From: a virus
IMG/VR virus record: IMGVR_UViG_3300006165_000026
Coordinates: 1 to 30,840 of that record
DNA length: 30,840 nt
Direction: 5' to 3' (one strand)
Positions 20,234-27,433 of the stretch are shown here, in pieces; positions within the stretch are counted from its first letter, which is position 1, and the number at the start of each line of letters is the position of its first letter. The position numbers were made by a program, and so were the translations under genes. The notes beneath the pieces were generated by a model, which did not search any database, was not told where the DNA came from, and saw nothing but the letters and a program-made list of their open reading frames with translations.

Positions 20234-21441
20234 AAATAAGTGATATTGAACATATAGTAGGAACAAAGAAACGCCTAAACAGAGACAGCCGCAAACGCAG
20301 GTTAGTTCAGAAAGATCTTTATACTCCAAATTTAACTAAATTAGCAGAAGATGCCGGCGGTGCTAGAATTCAGCACTTAGAAGATCTTATTCTATGGGAC
20401 GGTAGTCAAGGTGCTAAAAAAGCAATTGCAACATTACATCAAGTAGAACAACAACCAAATACAGTTACTATTAAATGGGACGGCTCACCAGCTGTTATGT
20501 TTGGAAGAAATGAAAAAGGTGAATTTGTACTTACTGATAAAAGTGGATTTAGTGCAAAAGGTTATGACGGAAAAGCAACTAGTGCTAAAGGTCTAAATCA
20601 AATGTTAAGCAACCGCCCAGGTGCAAAAAACCCAGATGCTAAAAAAGCAAATGACTATAAAAAGTTTATAGGAGCAATGACTAACATATGGGATAAAGTA
20701 GAAAGTTGTGTACCAGATAACTTTAGAGGATATGTGATGGGTGATTTACTTTGGTTAACAAAGCCACAAGTAACAGACAACAAATATGTATTCACACCTA
20801 ACACAACAACGTATTCAGTAAAAGCAGACAGTGAAGTTGGTAAGAAGATTACTGACAGTGAAGTTGGTGTAGTAATACACATGGCAGTTGGCTTAGATGG
20901 CGAAAAAAGCAATGTTGATATGACACAATTTCAACAAGGCGCAACATACATTATGCCACCTGTAATGGTAACAAAATCTCCAGGTGTGGACATTCCAGCA
21001 ATAGACGAATTAGAAAATTACTTAGACAAAAATGCACAAGCAATAGATAAATTGTTTGCAGTACCACCAGAATTAAAAATGGCAGACTTTGGCAAGATAC
21101 TTTATGCTTACATCAACAACAGTGTTAAAGCAGGCAACCTAAATGATCTTGGAAGTACTTTCCAAAAGTTTGTTGATGGTAGTAAGTTATCAGAACCAAA
21201 GAAAGCACGTTTAATGGATTACATAAATAGTAACATAGACGGATTTAATGCAACATTTAATTTTATTAAAGGCATTCAAAAAGTAAAGAATATAGTTATT
21301 AAAACACTAGATGCACAAGACGCAGATGTTGAAGCTAGCACTTCAGGTCAAAGAGGCGGTGAAGGGTATGTAGTGGACAAGGATGTTAAACTAGTTAACA
21401 GAGCAGGATTTACAGCCGCAAATATGGCACAGGAAAGATAA
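20230..21441 (+). CDS. Ligase-like nucleotidyltransferase candidate
   Basis: The 403-residue protein shows a run of motifs like those of DNA/RNA ligases. Motif I: IKWDGSPAVMFGR, with K82-x-D84-G85 and R93. Motif III-like: RGYVMGDLLW (residues 167-175). Motif IV-like: GEGYVV (377-382). Motif V-like: DVKLVN (385-390). The order is correct and the spacing plausible. The lysine would be the adenylated residue. The N-terminal 55 residues are basic, and a long insertion of helical character lies between motifs III and IV. The late box and neighbouring virion genes are odd for a replication ligase, so end-sealing or repair late in infection or in the virion is possible. A structural protein that merely retains the fold is an alternative. 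The ATG overlaps the preceding TGA. Confidence 0.6.
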   Translation: MKISDIEHIVGTKKRLNRDSRKRRLVQKDLYTPNLTKLAEDAGGARIQHLEDLILWDGSQGAKKAIATLHQVEQQPNTVTIKWDGSPAVMFGRNEKGEFVLTDKSGFSAKGYDGKATSAKGLNQMLSNRPGAKNPDAKKANDYKKFIGAMTNIWDKVESCVPDNFRGYVMGDLLWLTKPQVTDNKYVFTPNTTTYSVKADSEVGKKITDSEVGVVIHMAVGLDGEKSNVDMTQFQQGATYIMPPVMVTKSPGVDIPAIDELENYLDKNAQAIDKLFAVPPELKMADFGKILYAYINNSVKAGNLNDLGSTFQKFVDGSKLSEPKKARLMDYINSNIDGFNATFNFIKGIQKVKNIVIKTLDAQDADVEASTSGQRGGEGYVVDKDVKLVNRAGFTAANMAQER

Positions 21442-21446
21442 TTAAA

Positions 21447-21647
21447 ATGTCGGCATTAAAACCAAAAGATGAAGTAGGGAAATTAGAAGTATCATTAAGG
21501 GTACTTGGTAATGAACTAATAGGTTTAAAAATGACAGTAGACGATTTTAAGATTAAGTGGTTAGTATACGGAGTTATTACACTCGTAGCACTAGCCTGGG
21601 CAGGCGGAACGTTTGGACCCATGCTAATGGACACATTTAGCGATTAA
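21447..21647 (+). CDS. Small coiled-coil plus membrane-span protein
   Basis: The 66-residue protein has a helical, amphipathic N-terminus (GKLEVSLRVLGNELIGLKMT, residues 11-30) and one hydrophobic span at about 38-58 (WLVYGVITLVALAWAGG). This N-in coiled-coil plus C-terminal span resembles the XhlA/holin-accessory pattern, and a lysis role is possible. Gene position in a late block supports that, but no lysis enzyme is visible nearby. It could equally be a small virion membrane-contact protein. It starts 5 nt after the ligase-like gene. Confidence 0.6.
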   Translation: MSALKPKDEVGKLEVSLRVLGNELIGLKMTVDDFKIKWLVYGVITLVALAWAGGTFGPMLMDTFSD

Positions 21648-21657
21648 GGAAAATATT

Positions 21658-22386
21658 ATGAATGAAATAGAAGAACAGTACGGAGAAACAAACCCACTAA
21701 AAGAGTTGAAGTTTATTCAATCATTGGGTGAAGCACGTATGTTTAAAACAAGAACACAAATTCAGCGCCAAGGTGCTAGAAGTATTACTGACCATTTATT
21801 TGTTAGTATGTTAAGCCTTTACGCTATGTCAAACGATTATAAGTTTGCACCAGAAGCAACAAAGTATGTTAAGCGTACTACTGCATTTGGTGGATTTAAT
21901 AGAGCTAGTCCAAGTGGAACAGATTTGTATCAAACAATTTTCTCATTGAAAAAACCAGAAGGACTAAATGATGATCCTAAAGACAAATTACTTTTAAACA
22001 AAGTAAGAGTTGATGATCGTAGAATTAGAGCCTTTTTAAAGCAAATGGAATATGGTAAGTTAAACCCAGGTTCCGTACAAGCATTTTTCTATAAACTAGA
22101 AAAAGACTTAGCTATCCAAGATCCAAAATTAAAAGCGGCAAGACGCTTAGTAGGTAGTTGGGACAACTTAACTACAAATCAACAACAGTTAGCAGCCACA
22201 CAATTAAACAAGCATTTTAGACTTAATGCTAGACGCAGTGATTTGTTTCCAATGTTTGGAAAATATGCAAATGACAAGAACTTGTTAATTGGCAGAGACG
22301 ATAAGAAGTCAATAGGCGCTAGAGTAGCACGTGGTGCAGCAGCATTTGCGGCAGGTTACACTGCTGGCAAAATGACTGGTATGTAA
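21658..22386 (+). CDS. Probable virion protein, unknown
   Basis: The 242-residue basic protein has no enzyme motif. The middle (residues 55-175) is helical. The C-terminal 25 residues (GARVARGAAAFAAGYTAGKM) are Ala/Gly-rich and could form a membrane-active or packing helix. The SD AAGGAAA lies 7 nt before the ATG, and the next gene begins 3 nt after its stop. Late-block location suggests a virion component. Confidence 0.55.
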   Translation: MNEIEEQYGETNPLKELKFIQSLGEARMFKTRTQIQRQGARSITDHLFVSMLSLYAMSNDYKFAPEATKYVKRTTAFGGFNRASPSGTDLYQTIFSLKKPEGLNDDPKDKLLLNKVRVDDRRIRAFLKQMEYGKLNPGSVQAFFYKLEKDLAIQDPKLKAARRLVGSWDNLTTNQQQLAATQLNKHFRLNARRSDLFPMFGKYANDKNLLIGRDDKKSIGARVARGAAAFAAGYTAGKMTGM

Positions 22387-22389
22387 GAT

Positions 22390-22845
22390 ATGGGCACAAG
22401 TAGACCTAACGAGGTTTTAACTGGATCCACTGATTTTTATACAATATGCACGTTAGTTGATATTACGGATACTGGAGTACTCACACCTAAAGATGATGCT
22501 AATGGGTACTTTGAAGCACAGAACTTAAATACTTTTATACAATGCATAAGTTTGCGTTCGCAACCTGTACTAAGTAGTGTAAGTAAGCTAGACGCAGTAG
22601 ACTTATCGGATTACGAGTTTGGATCAAACTTTACTGGAATCCATGATGTTTGGGTGTTTAAGTTTGCAAGTGATACAGCAGATGCATGGAGAAGAGATAC
22701 AAACCCTACATACGAACTAACAGAAGACTTTAACAAAACACCAATACACACAATATTAGAAGAAACAGCGAACATTAATCCAGAGCAAATAGACACAAAG
22801 ACAAATAATAAAAATACGTACTTTAAGTTCAGCGAAAACGTATAA
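22390..22845 (+). CDS. Conserved-type virion-associated protein, unknown
   Basis: The 151-residue protein is polar and beta-rich. Stretches such as TDFYTICTLVDITDTGVLTP (residues about 14-33), NTFIQCISLRSQP and HDVWVFKFASDT resemble, from memory, a conserved unknown in marine T4-like phages. No motif indicates a function. The ATG follows the previous stop by 3 nt with only a weak SD. A perfect TATAAATA box overlaps its stop codon, so it closes one late unit and the next begins. Confidence 0.58.
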   Translation: MGTSRPNEVLTGSTDFYTICTLVDITDTGVLTPKDDANGYFEAQNLNTFIQCISLRSQPVLSSVSKLDAVDLSDYEFGSNFTGIHDVWVFKFASDTADAWRRDTNPTYELTEDFNKTPIHTILEETANINPEQIDTKTNNKNTYFKFSENV

Positions 22846-22849
22846 ATAG
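22841..22849 (+). promoter_or_regulatory. Late-promoter box TATAAATAG (full T4 consensus)
   Basis: TATAAATA at 22841-22848 matches the T4 late consensus at all eight positions. It overlaps the TAA of the preceding gene. The start is expected near 22854, followed by a leader of about 70 nt, longer than for other late genes, in which I find no convincing structure. Confidence 0.7.
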
Positions 22850-22925
22850 TAATGTAAGTAACACGATTGTTGCTTTTTTAAATCAGCTCTTTTAAAGACG
22901 CTGCTAAAGATTGCGAGAGCAAAAT

Positions 22926-23210
22926 ATGGCAATGCAACAGTCAAGACTTGAGCGTGAAAATCTAGAGGCACATGTAGACTTATGTGCGGAGAGATATCGC
23001 GTGTTAGAAGAAAAATTAATCAGATTAGAGTCCAAAGTTGACGCTTTGGCATCTGCTATGAATAAGGTAGCAGAGAAACAGACAGCGGCAACACTTGGTA
23101 GCAACAAGCTAGTAATTGGAGCAGCTGCAACAGTTATCGCCGGCTTGCTTTCAACAGTAGTATTGCTATTGTTAAATCTAAATACGGTCACGCCGTTAGT
23201 AGGTGGTTAA
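22926..23210 (+). CDS. Coiled-coil protein with C-terminal membrane span
   Basis: The 94-residue product has a heptad-like helix at residues 8-52 (LEEKLIRLESKVDALASAMN) and a strong hydrophobic span at about 61-84 (LVIGAAATVIAGLLSTVVLL). This matches the XhlA-type holin-accessory or spanin-like layout. The ATG at 22926 with GAGAG upstream is chosen; a TTG at 22911 would add five residues, and ATG 22932 is another option. It follows the best late promoter in the window. Lysis or envelope contact is plausible; a virion role is the alternative. Confidence 0.62.
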   Translation: MAMQQSRLERENLEAHVDLCAERYRVLEEKLIRLESKVDALASAMNKVAEKQTAATLGSNKLVIGAAATVIAGLLSTVVLLLLNLNTVTPLVGG

Positions 23211-23498
23211 ATGTTACTTAACGAGTCATACAACACAATCGTTTCAGAAGCTAAAGTAGTTTTTGCTAAACGAGGAAATAGTGTAGCTAGAAAATTTAGA
23301 TGCACAGTAGGACCACGTAAGGGACGAGTAGTAGCAAACCCAGGTCAATGTGCTGCTCCTATAAATCTTAAGAAAAGGTTTATATTAAAAAGAACAAAAA
23401 ACGCTAAAGGTGCTAGAATGAACAAGAAGGCACAGAGGACTAAAAGATTAAGTCCTGCAAGTCGTATTGTAGCAAGATTAAATAAGGCTAGAGGATAA
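23211..23498 (+). CDS. Very basic small protein, possibly nucleic-acid binding
   Basis: The 95-residue protein is strongly basic. The segment VARKFRCTVGPRKGRVVANP (residues 24-43) is followed by GQCAAPINLKKRF and a highly lysine/arginine-rich C-terminus (KKAQRTKRLSPASRIVARLN). I recall the pattern KFRCT.GPRKGR as conserved in marine T4-like phages. Two cysteines, about 17 residues apart, could form a zinc or disulfide pair. DNA binding inside the head or a packaging-related role is an inference from charge. The ATG directly follows the previous stop. Confidence 0.62.
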   Translation: MLLNESYNTIVSEAKVVFAKRGNSVARKFRCTVGPRKGRVVANPGQCAAPINLKKRFILKRTKNAKGARMNKKAQRTKRLSPASRIVARLNKARG

Positions 23499-23502
23499 TA
23501 AC

Positions 23503-24015
23503 ATGGATGTAATAAACAACAGCACAATTGATACTGTAATAGATTTTGCAAACGTAAAGTTTGGAATGGAGCTAACATCAGAAGATATTGTTGAACAATT
23601 AAAAGCGTTATCATTTTCACAAACTTTAAAACTATTGAGCTCAATGAAAAATGATGAACCAGAAGAGTTCTCAGAAATTATAGATTTAAGTGCAATGAAC
23701 GAAGCCGGATATGGCGGAGCAGGCACAGCGAATCCAAGTAGAGCTACTATTAGAGCTGGATCTGGAGACGTAGAAAATAGACGTGCTAACAACATAGCAC
23801 AAGATCAAAACAGAGATTCAAGAACCCCAAACCGTACAGTAGCAGGCGCAAGTAAAACTGCCACTGGACAAGGTGCAAATAGAGCATCACCAAATGATGA
23901 TCCAGATGATGTCCAACGTGGACAAAATGCACAACAAGGTGCAGAAAATGCCAACCAGGCAGCATATAATGCACAAGAAATTGAACGATTAAAACAACTA
24001 GCAGGCGCCAGATAA
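23503..24015 (+). CDS. Low-complexity virion-type protein, unknown
   Basis: The 170-residue protein has a helical N-terminal 60 residues (EDIVEQLKALSFSQTLKLLS) and a long disordered Ala/Asn/Gln/Arg-rich region (residues 75-155). It ends EIERLKQLAGAR, which resembles the LDRILKLAG motif at the N-terminus of the protein at 2566. SD AGAGGAT precedes the ATG. The disordered composition is typical of assembly or linking proteins, but no identification is possible. Confidence 0.55.
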   Translation: MDVINNSTIDTVIDFANVKFGMELTSEDIVEQLKALSFSQTLKLLSSMKNDEPEEFSEIIDLSAMNEAGYGGAGTANPSRATIRAGSGDVENRRANNIAQDQNRDSRTPNRTVAGASKTATGQGANRASPNDDPDDVQRGQNAQQGAENANQAAYNAQEIERLKQLAGAR

Positions 24016-24225
24016 ATGAAAACAATTGAAACGCCAGGCGGAATCCCAACATTCTTATCACTAAGAGAAAACGAAATGTACGAAAACTTATTAGAACGTA
24101 TATGTAAAACGGACCTATCTGAACGTGATAATTACTTAATTCAAAGTTTAGTTAACAAGAACATTGTTAGAAAAATAGTAGAGAATAATAAAGTATATTA
24201 TGAACGAATGAAAGGGAGTCTATAA
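24016..24225 (+). CDS. Small helical protein, unknown
   Basis: The 69-residue protein has ERICKTDLSERDNYLIQSLV then NKNIVRKIVENNKVYYERM, a pattern that could be a small winged-helix or helical hairpin. It begins right after the previous stop and shares one base with the next start (TAATG). No family is recognised. Confidence 0.52.
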   Translation: MKTIETPGGIPTFLSLRENEMYENLLERICKTDLSERDNYLIQSLVNKNIVRKIVENNKVYYERMKGSL

Positions 24226-24842
24226 TGCCAACACCAGAAGTACAAGACATGATGTCAATACTATCCAAGCTGAACGAAGTAGAAGCTATGGAAGTTTCAC
24301 CTGCAACAAAAGCACAAAACTTAAAGAATGCACCTAAGCCAACTATACTAGCAAGCGTTAGTAAAGATGCAGTAGGAATGCTATCAATTCTAGAAAAGTT
24401 TGAGAAGGCTACAACATCAGCTACTAAACAAGTTATTACTGAATCAAAGCATGACGTATCTTTACTAAGTGCTTCAAAAGTCAATGATACTGTAGCAGTA
24501 GGCAGGTATGAAGTTGTACTTGAAAAGGCAACAGTAGTGCCGGGTATAAAGAAAACATTTTATAATATCAAAGAAGGTAACGAAACGTTATATAGTCAAG
24601 TAGCATTGTTTGAAACTGCTATGGGTATCGTTAAAGGTTTACTATTTGGTAATACAATCAATATTGATAAGTTATTAGACTTAGATAATAGATATGCTAG
24701 TAACTTAGCGGAAGCGGCAATGTTTAGGGTTAAAACCAAGACTCTTAAAGAAGGTTATAAACTTGATATTGCAATTACAAAACAACAGGCAGCGGTGTCG
24801 AAGATGAGTAGTTTGAAAAAACAAATCAAATCGGCCCTTTGA
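24225..24842 (+). CDS. Virion-associated protein, unknown
   Basis: The 205-residue protein has an N-terminal helical part (MMSILSKLNEVEAMEVS; MLSILEKFEK), a beta-like centre (VAVGRYEVVLEKATVVPG, residues about 90-107), and a helical, lysine-rich C-terminus. The D-x-V-x-V-G-x-Y pattern matches proteins I remember as conserved in marine T4-like phages, without function. GGGAG lies upstream of the ATG at about 8 nt. A late box follows the stop, so it ends a unit. Confidence 0.56.
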   Translation: MPTPEVQDMMSILSKLNEVEAMEVSPATKAQNLKNAPKPTILASVSKDAVGMLSILEKFEKATTSATKQVITESKHDVSLLSASKVNDTVAVGRYEVVLEKATVVPGIKKTFYNIKEGNETLYSQVALFETAMGIVKGLLFGNTINIDKLLDLDNRYASNLAEAAMFRVKTKTLKEGYKLDIAITKQQAAVSKMSSLKKQIKSAL

Positions 24843-24844
24843 GC

Positions 24845-24852
24845 ATAAATAC
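24845..24852 (+). promoter_or_regulatory. Late-promoter box ATAAATAC before the scaffold-like gene
   Basis: ATAAATAC starts 2 nt after the preceding stop. A start near 24857 gives a leader of about 29 nt to the ATG at 24886, containing only a weak GTGGGG as SD. Confidence 0.62.
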
Positions 24853-24885
24853 ATTATATAACAAAAACCTAGTGGGGTAAAAAAT

Positions 24886-25668
24886 ATGGAATTAAAACAT
24901 TTAGAAGGAACTAGACTAACCAAGTTAGATAAAGTTCTAAACGAAGTATTCGGTATGAAATTTGACTTTGCGGCAGGAAATGCCAAATTAGCAAAGGTTA
25001 AAGTAGCAACTGAAACTAAAATTACAAAGCTACGTGAAAGTGGCATTGAAGTAAGTGACAAGCGATATCAGAAGTTATTGCTAGTACTAGAAGGTATAAA
25101 CACAGCTATGAAAACAAACATTTTAAAAGAAGACGAACTAGCTTCAGCTGAAGTCCTACTAGCCGCAAAACAAATGGCAGACGATCTACAGAAAATGGCT
25201 GAAAATTTAGCTAGTATGCAAGTAGAAGAGTTAATGAGCATTACCAATGCAATGAAAGAAGAAGTTGGCGTAGCAGAAGCAGATGCATTTACAGCATCAG
25301 CAGAAGCAGCAATTGGTTCAGCTTTGGAAGCAGTTAAGGCAGCAAACGCACAGGTTGCAGACGCTGTATTAGTAGCTCAAGGCCAAGCACCAGAAACAGA
25401 CATGGGTATGGATGATGGAATGGACGCAGACATGGATGCTACAATGGAACCAGAAATGGGACTAGACGCACCGATGGATGTTGACGCAGAAGCACCAATG
25501 GATGACTTTGAAGGCGCAGACGCGGCAAGTGCAGAATCAGACGTAGATGGAAGAGAAATGAAAGAAGATTCATATCTAACTGCATTACGTATGGTAAAAG
25601 AAGCACAGGCAGACGGCAAAGTTAATAAAGAAATTTTAAAGCAAGCATTTGCGGTTTTAAAGAAGTAG
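24886..25668 (+). CDS. Acidic scaffold-like virion protein
   Basis: The 260-residue product has a basic/neutral helical N-terminus (1-80), a long helical region (85-175), and a Met/Asp/Glu/Ala-rich low-complexity segment at 170-225, followed by a short helical tail. Prohead core proteins of T4-like phages share such highly helical, acidic character, and I recall relatives in marine phages. It has its own late box. Whether it is an internal scaffold, a core protein or a tail-associated protein cannot be told; no protease site stands out clearly. Confidence 0.55.
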   Translation: MELKHLEGTRLTKLDKVLNEVFGMKFDFAAGNAKLAKVKVATETKITKLRESGIEVSDKRYQKLLLVLEGINTAMKTNILKEDELASAEVLLAAKQMADDLQKMAENLASMQVEELMSITNAMKEEVGVAEADAFTASAEAAIGSALEAVKAANAQVADAVLVAQGQAPETDMGMDDGMDADMDATMEPEMGLDAPMDVDAEAPMDDFEGADAASAESDVDGREMKEDSYLTALRMVKEAQADGKVNKEILKQAFAVLKK

Positions 25669-25669
25669 T

Positions 25670-25996
25670 ATGAGATACGCTGACCTAATGGAAATCTCTT
25701 CGGTAGACTCTAAAGTAATAGATCTCTTATCGATATTAAGCAGCGAAGGTGTTGAAAGTATACCTATAGATGCATTAGTTAAAGAACTTGTATCTATGGG
25801 CATTGATGCAGACGATCAGAGTTTGTTCGATGAATTACAGAATTTGCCTATCGTTAACAACATTAAAGATGGCGTAGTTTATTTTAACACAGCGAGTATG
25901 GGTGCGTCTAACCTTAACAAGGTGGATCCAGAAAAAGGTAATAAACAAGTTAAGGCGATGGCTAAGAAGCAAGTAGATAAAGAGTTAAACAAATGA
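25670..25996 (+). CDS. Small protein, unknown
   Basis: The 108-residue protein has a winged-helix-like N-terminal half: SKVIDLLSILSSEGVESIPI, then DALVKELVSMGI, and strand-like VNNIKDGVVYFNT. The C-terminal 30 residues are lysine-rich and probably disordered. The ATG is 2 nt after the previous stop, and the stop overlaps the next start (ATGA). No function is assigned. Confidence 0.55.
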   Translation: MRYADLMEISSVDSKVIDLLSILSSEGVESIPIDALVKELVSMGIDADDQSLFDELQNLPIVNNIKDGVVYFNTASMGASNLNKVDPEKGNKQVKAMAKKQVDKELNK

Positions 25997-26607
25997 GTGT
26001 AGGATTGAACGCAGCACAGGCAAGGGCAAAAGCATCACAAGATATGATTGTGTTTAATGAAACACAGGCTATCATGAAGCAAGTAATCACTGAAAGTTCT
26101 TCAGGCAATTTCGAAGCGTATGTAGATGATACTACAACAATGACACTGTCAACTCCAAGTGCAAATAAAATTGGAACAATAAACACACCAACTGTCTCTA
26201 ATGGAGACACTGTTATTATAAATGCACAGACAATCACACTAGGTACTACAGGAACCTCACTTAATGCAGTAGTTAGTGATATTAATGATGCAGGAGTAGC
26301 TGGAATTACAGCTAGTAAAGATGCAGGATATTTGGTATTAACTATAGAAGCATCAGCAAACGCATGGAATTATATAATTGGTGCAGGCACAGCAAATACT
26401 TCACTAGGTATTACTGCTGGCACGTACAGTATAACACATCCAACTAGTGTTAGCTATTTTAATGTATGGCAAGGTACTGCAATTGACAGAGGATTGCAAA
26501 ACCAAATGGAATCAGTAATTAAGCATTTTCAAAACTTAGGTTATAAGTTAGAGAGACTTACTAATTCTACTACTAGTAATACATTGAAATGGTACATTTA
26601 CTGGTAA
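25993..26607 (+). CDS. Virion protein with an inserted flagellar-hook-like repeat
   Basis: The 204-residue protein begins MSVGLNAAQARAKASQDMIV and ends with a helical-strand block (GLQNQMESVIKHFQNLGYKL). From memory, these two ends occur together in small marine-phage virion proteins. Between them, residues about 55-140 form a beta-rich insert with TSLNAVVSDINDAGVAGITA followed by GYLVLTIEAS. That resembles the hook-IN type motif (x-L-x-x-x-V-x-x-I-N-x-A-G-V-x-A) of flagellins and related surface proteins. A surface or adhesive role is an inference. The ATG overlaps the previous TGA. Confidence 0.58.
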   Translation: MSVGLNAAQARAKASQDMIVFNETQAIMKQVITESSSGNFEAYVDDTTTMTLSTPSANKIGTINTPTVSNGDTVIINAQTITLGTTGTSLNAVVSDINDAGVAGITASKDAGYLVLTIEASANAWNYIIGAGTANTSLGITAGTYSITHPTSVSYFNVWQGTAIDRGLQNQMESVIKHFQNLGYKLERLTNSTTSNTLKWYIYW

Positions 26608-26617
26608 GGAGTTACTA

Positions 26618-27421
26618 TTGAAAATAGCCTTTATAGGTGATAGCTTCTCAGCTTATCATCAAGATGGACAGTATAAAAATAGCTGGACATATCAACTTTC
26701 CCAACAATTCCCACAACACGAATATCATAATTATGCTTGCGGCGGCAGAGGATATGACTATTATCAATGGTGTTTACTTGATGCAAAAATACAACATGAT
26801 GTAGACCTTATTTTTACTAATAGAACATTTAATCATAGAGTAGGTAAGCTATGGGGCAATCAAACGTTTAGGTTTGAAATTGATAAAATTGGTCAAGATA
26901 AACATATGTACTTTGCTAATACAGGAGCCGAATATAACAATAGAAGATATGAAGGTTTTGAAATATCTGATAACTACACATGTTGGAACCCAAATAAAGA
27001 AATATGGTATAGTGCTGGATTACACGAAAGAGTTAATATTATGTCTAATCCTAAAAAAGTACATCCTATGGAAGCCGGGTTTCTATTTGGATTGCAAGAT
27101 GAGAGCAGTTCAGAGCATAAGCAAAGTTATAATGATCAATGGTACGATAATATGCATAATTTGTACAACTTTAAGCATATAATAAAACTTGAATTATTGC
27201 ATATGTCCGGTAATTTGCCCAGTGCGACAAAAGCAATGTATGCCGCACATGGAATTAACAAAGGTGGTTTAAAACCTTTTAAAGAAGAACAACTAGAATG
27301 TTTTAAAGCAGGATTAATAGTATCTCCAACAGATGATCACTGGAGTAGACAAGGTAACATGTGGGCATTAAAAAATTATATATTAACTAAAGAAACCATT
27401 GACATCCTCTCAGAAGTATAG
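26618..27421 (+). CDS. SGNH/GDSL-hydrolase-like protein
   Basis: The 267-residue protein has block I IAFIGDSFSAY with S9 (GDSFS), block II-like ACGGRGYD (residues 40-47), block III-like FTNRTF with N68, and a C-terminal SPTDDHWSRQGN with D239/D240 and H241. These correspond to Ser, Gly, Asn and the Asp/His of SGNH hydrolases, although the last block reads DDH rather than the usual DxxH. Such enzymes deacylate lipids or sugars; in a phage the substrate could be a host glycan or surface polymer. The TTG start at 26618 is supported by AAGGAG at 26606-26611, 6 nt upstream. The 3' end overlaps the promoter of the exonuclease gene. Confidence 0.68.
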   Translation: MKIAFIGDSFSAYHQDGQYKNSWTYQLSQQFPQHEYHNYACGGRGYDYYQWCLLDAKIQHDVDLIFTNRTFNHRVGKLWGNQTFRFEIDKIGQDKHMYFANTGAEYNNRRYEGFEISDNYTCWNPNKEIWYSAGLHERVNIMSNPKKVHPMEAGFLFGLQDESSSEHKQSYNDQWYDNMHNLYNFKHIIKLELLHMSGNLPSATKAMYAAHGINKGGLKPFKEEQLECFKAGLIVSPTDDHWSRQGNMWALKNYILTKETIDILSEV

Positions 27422-27427
27422 TATTAT
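27399..27427 (+). promoter_or_regulatory. Sigma70-like promoter of the exonuclease gene, leaderless geometry
   Basis: TTGACA (27399-27404), a 17-nt spacer and TATTAT (27422-27427). Six bases follow before the ATG at 27434, and no SD is present. The -35 lies in the end of the preceding hydrolase gene. Confidence 0.8.
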
Positions 27428-27433
27428 ATATAC

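Noticed and set aside
22849-22925. Possible riboswitch or structured leader after TATAAATAG
   Set aside because: I see no stable paired structure or known riboswitch pattern in the 70-odd bases.
24009-24018. ATAAATG at the 23503/24016 gene junction as a late promoter
   Set aside because: The box breaks at the last position, where the start codon lies, and a transcript would start inside the gene.
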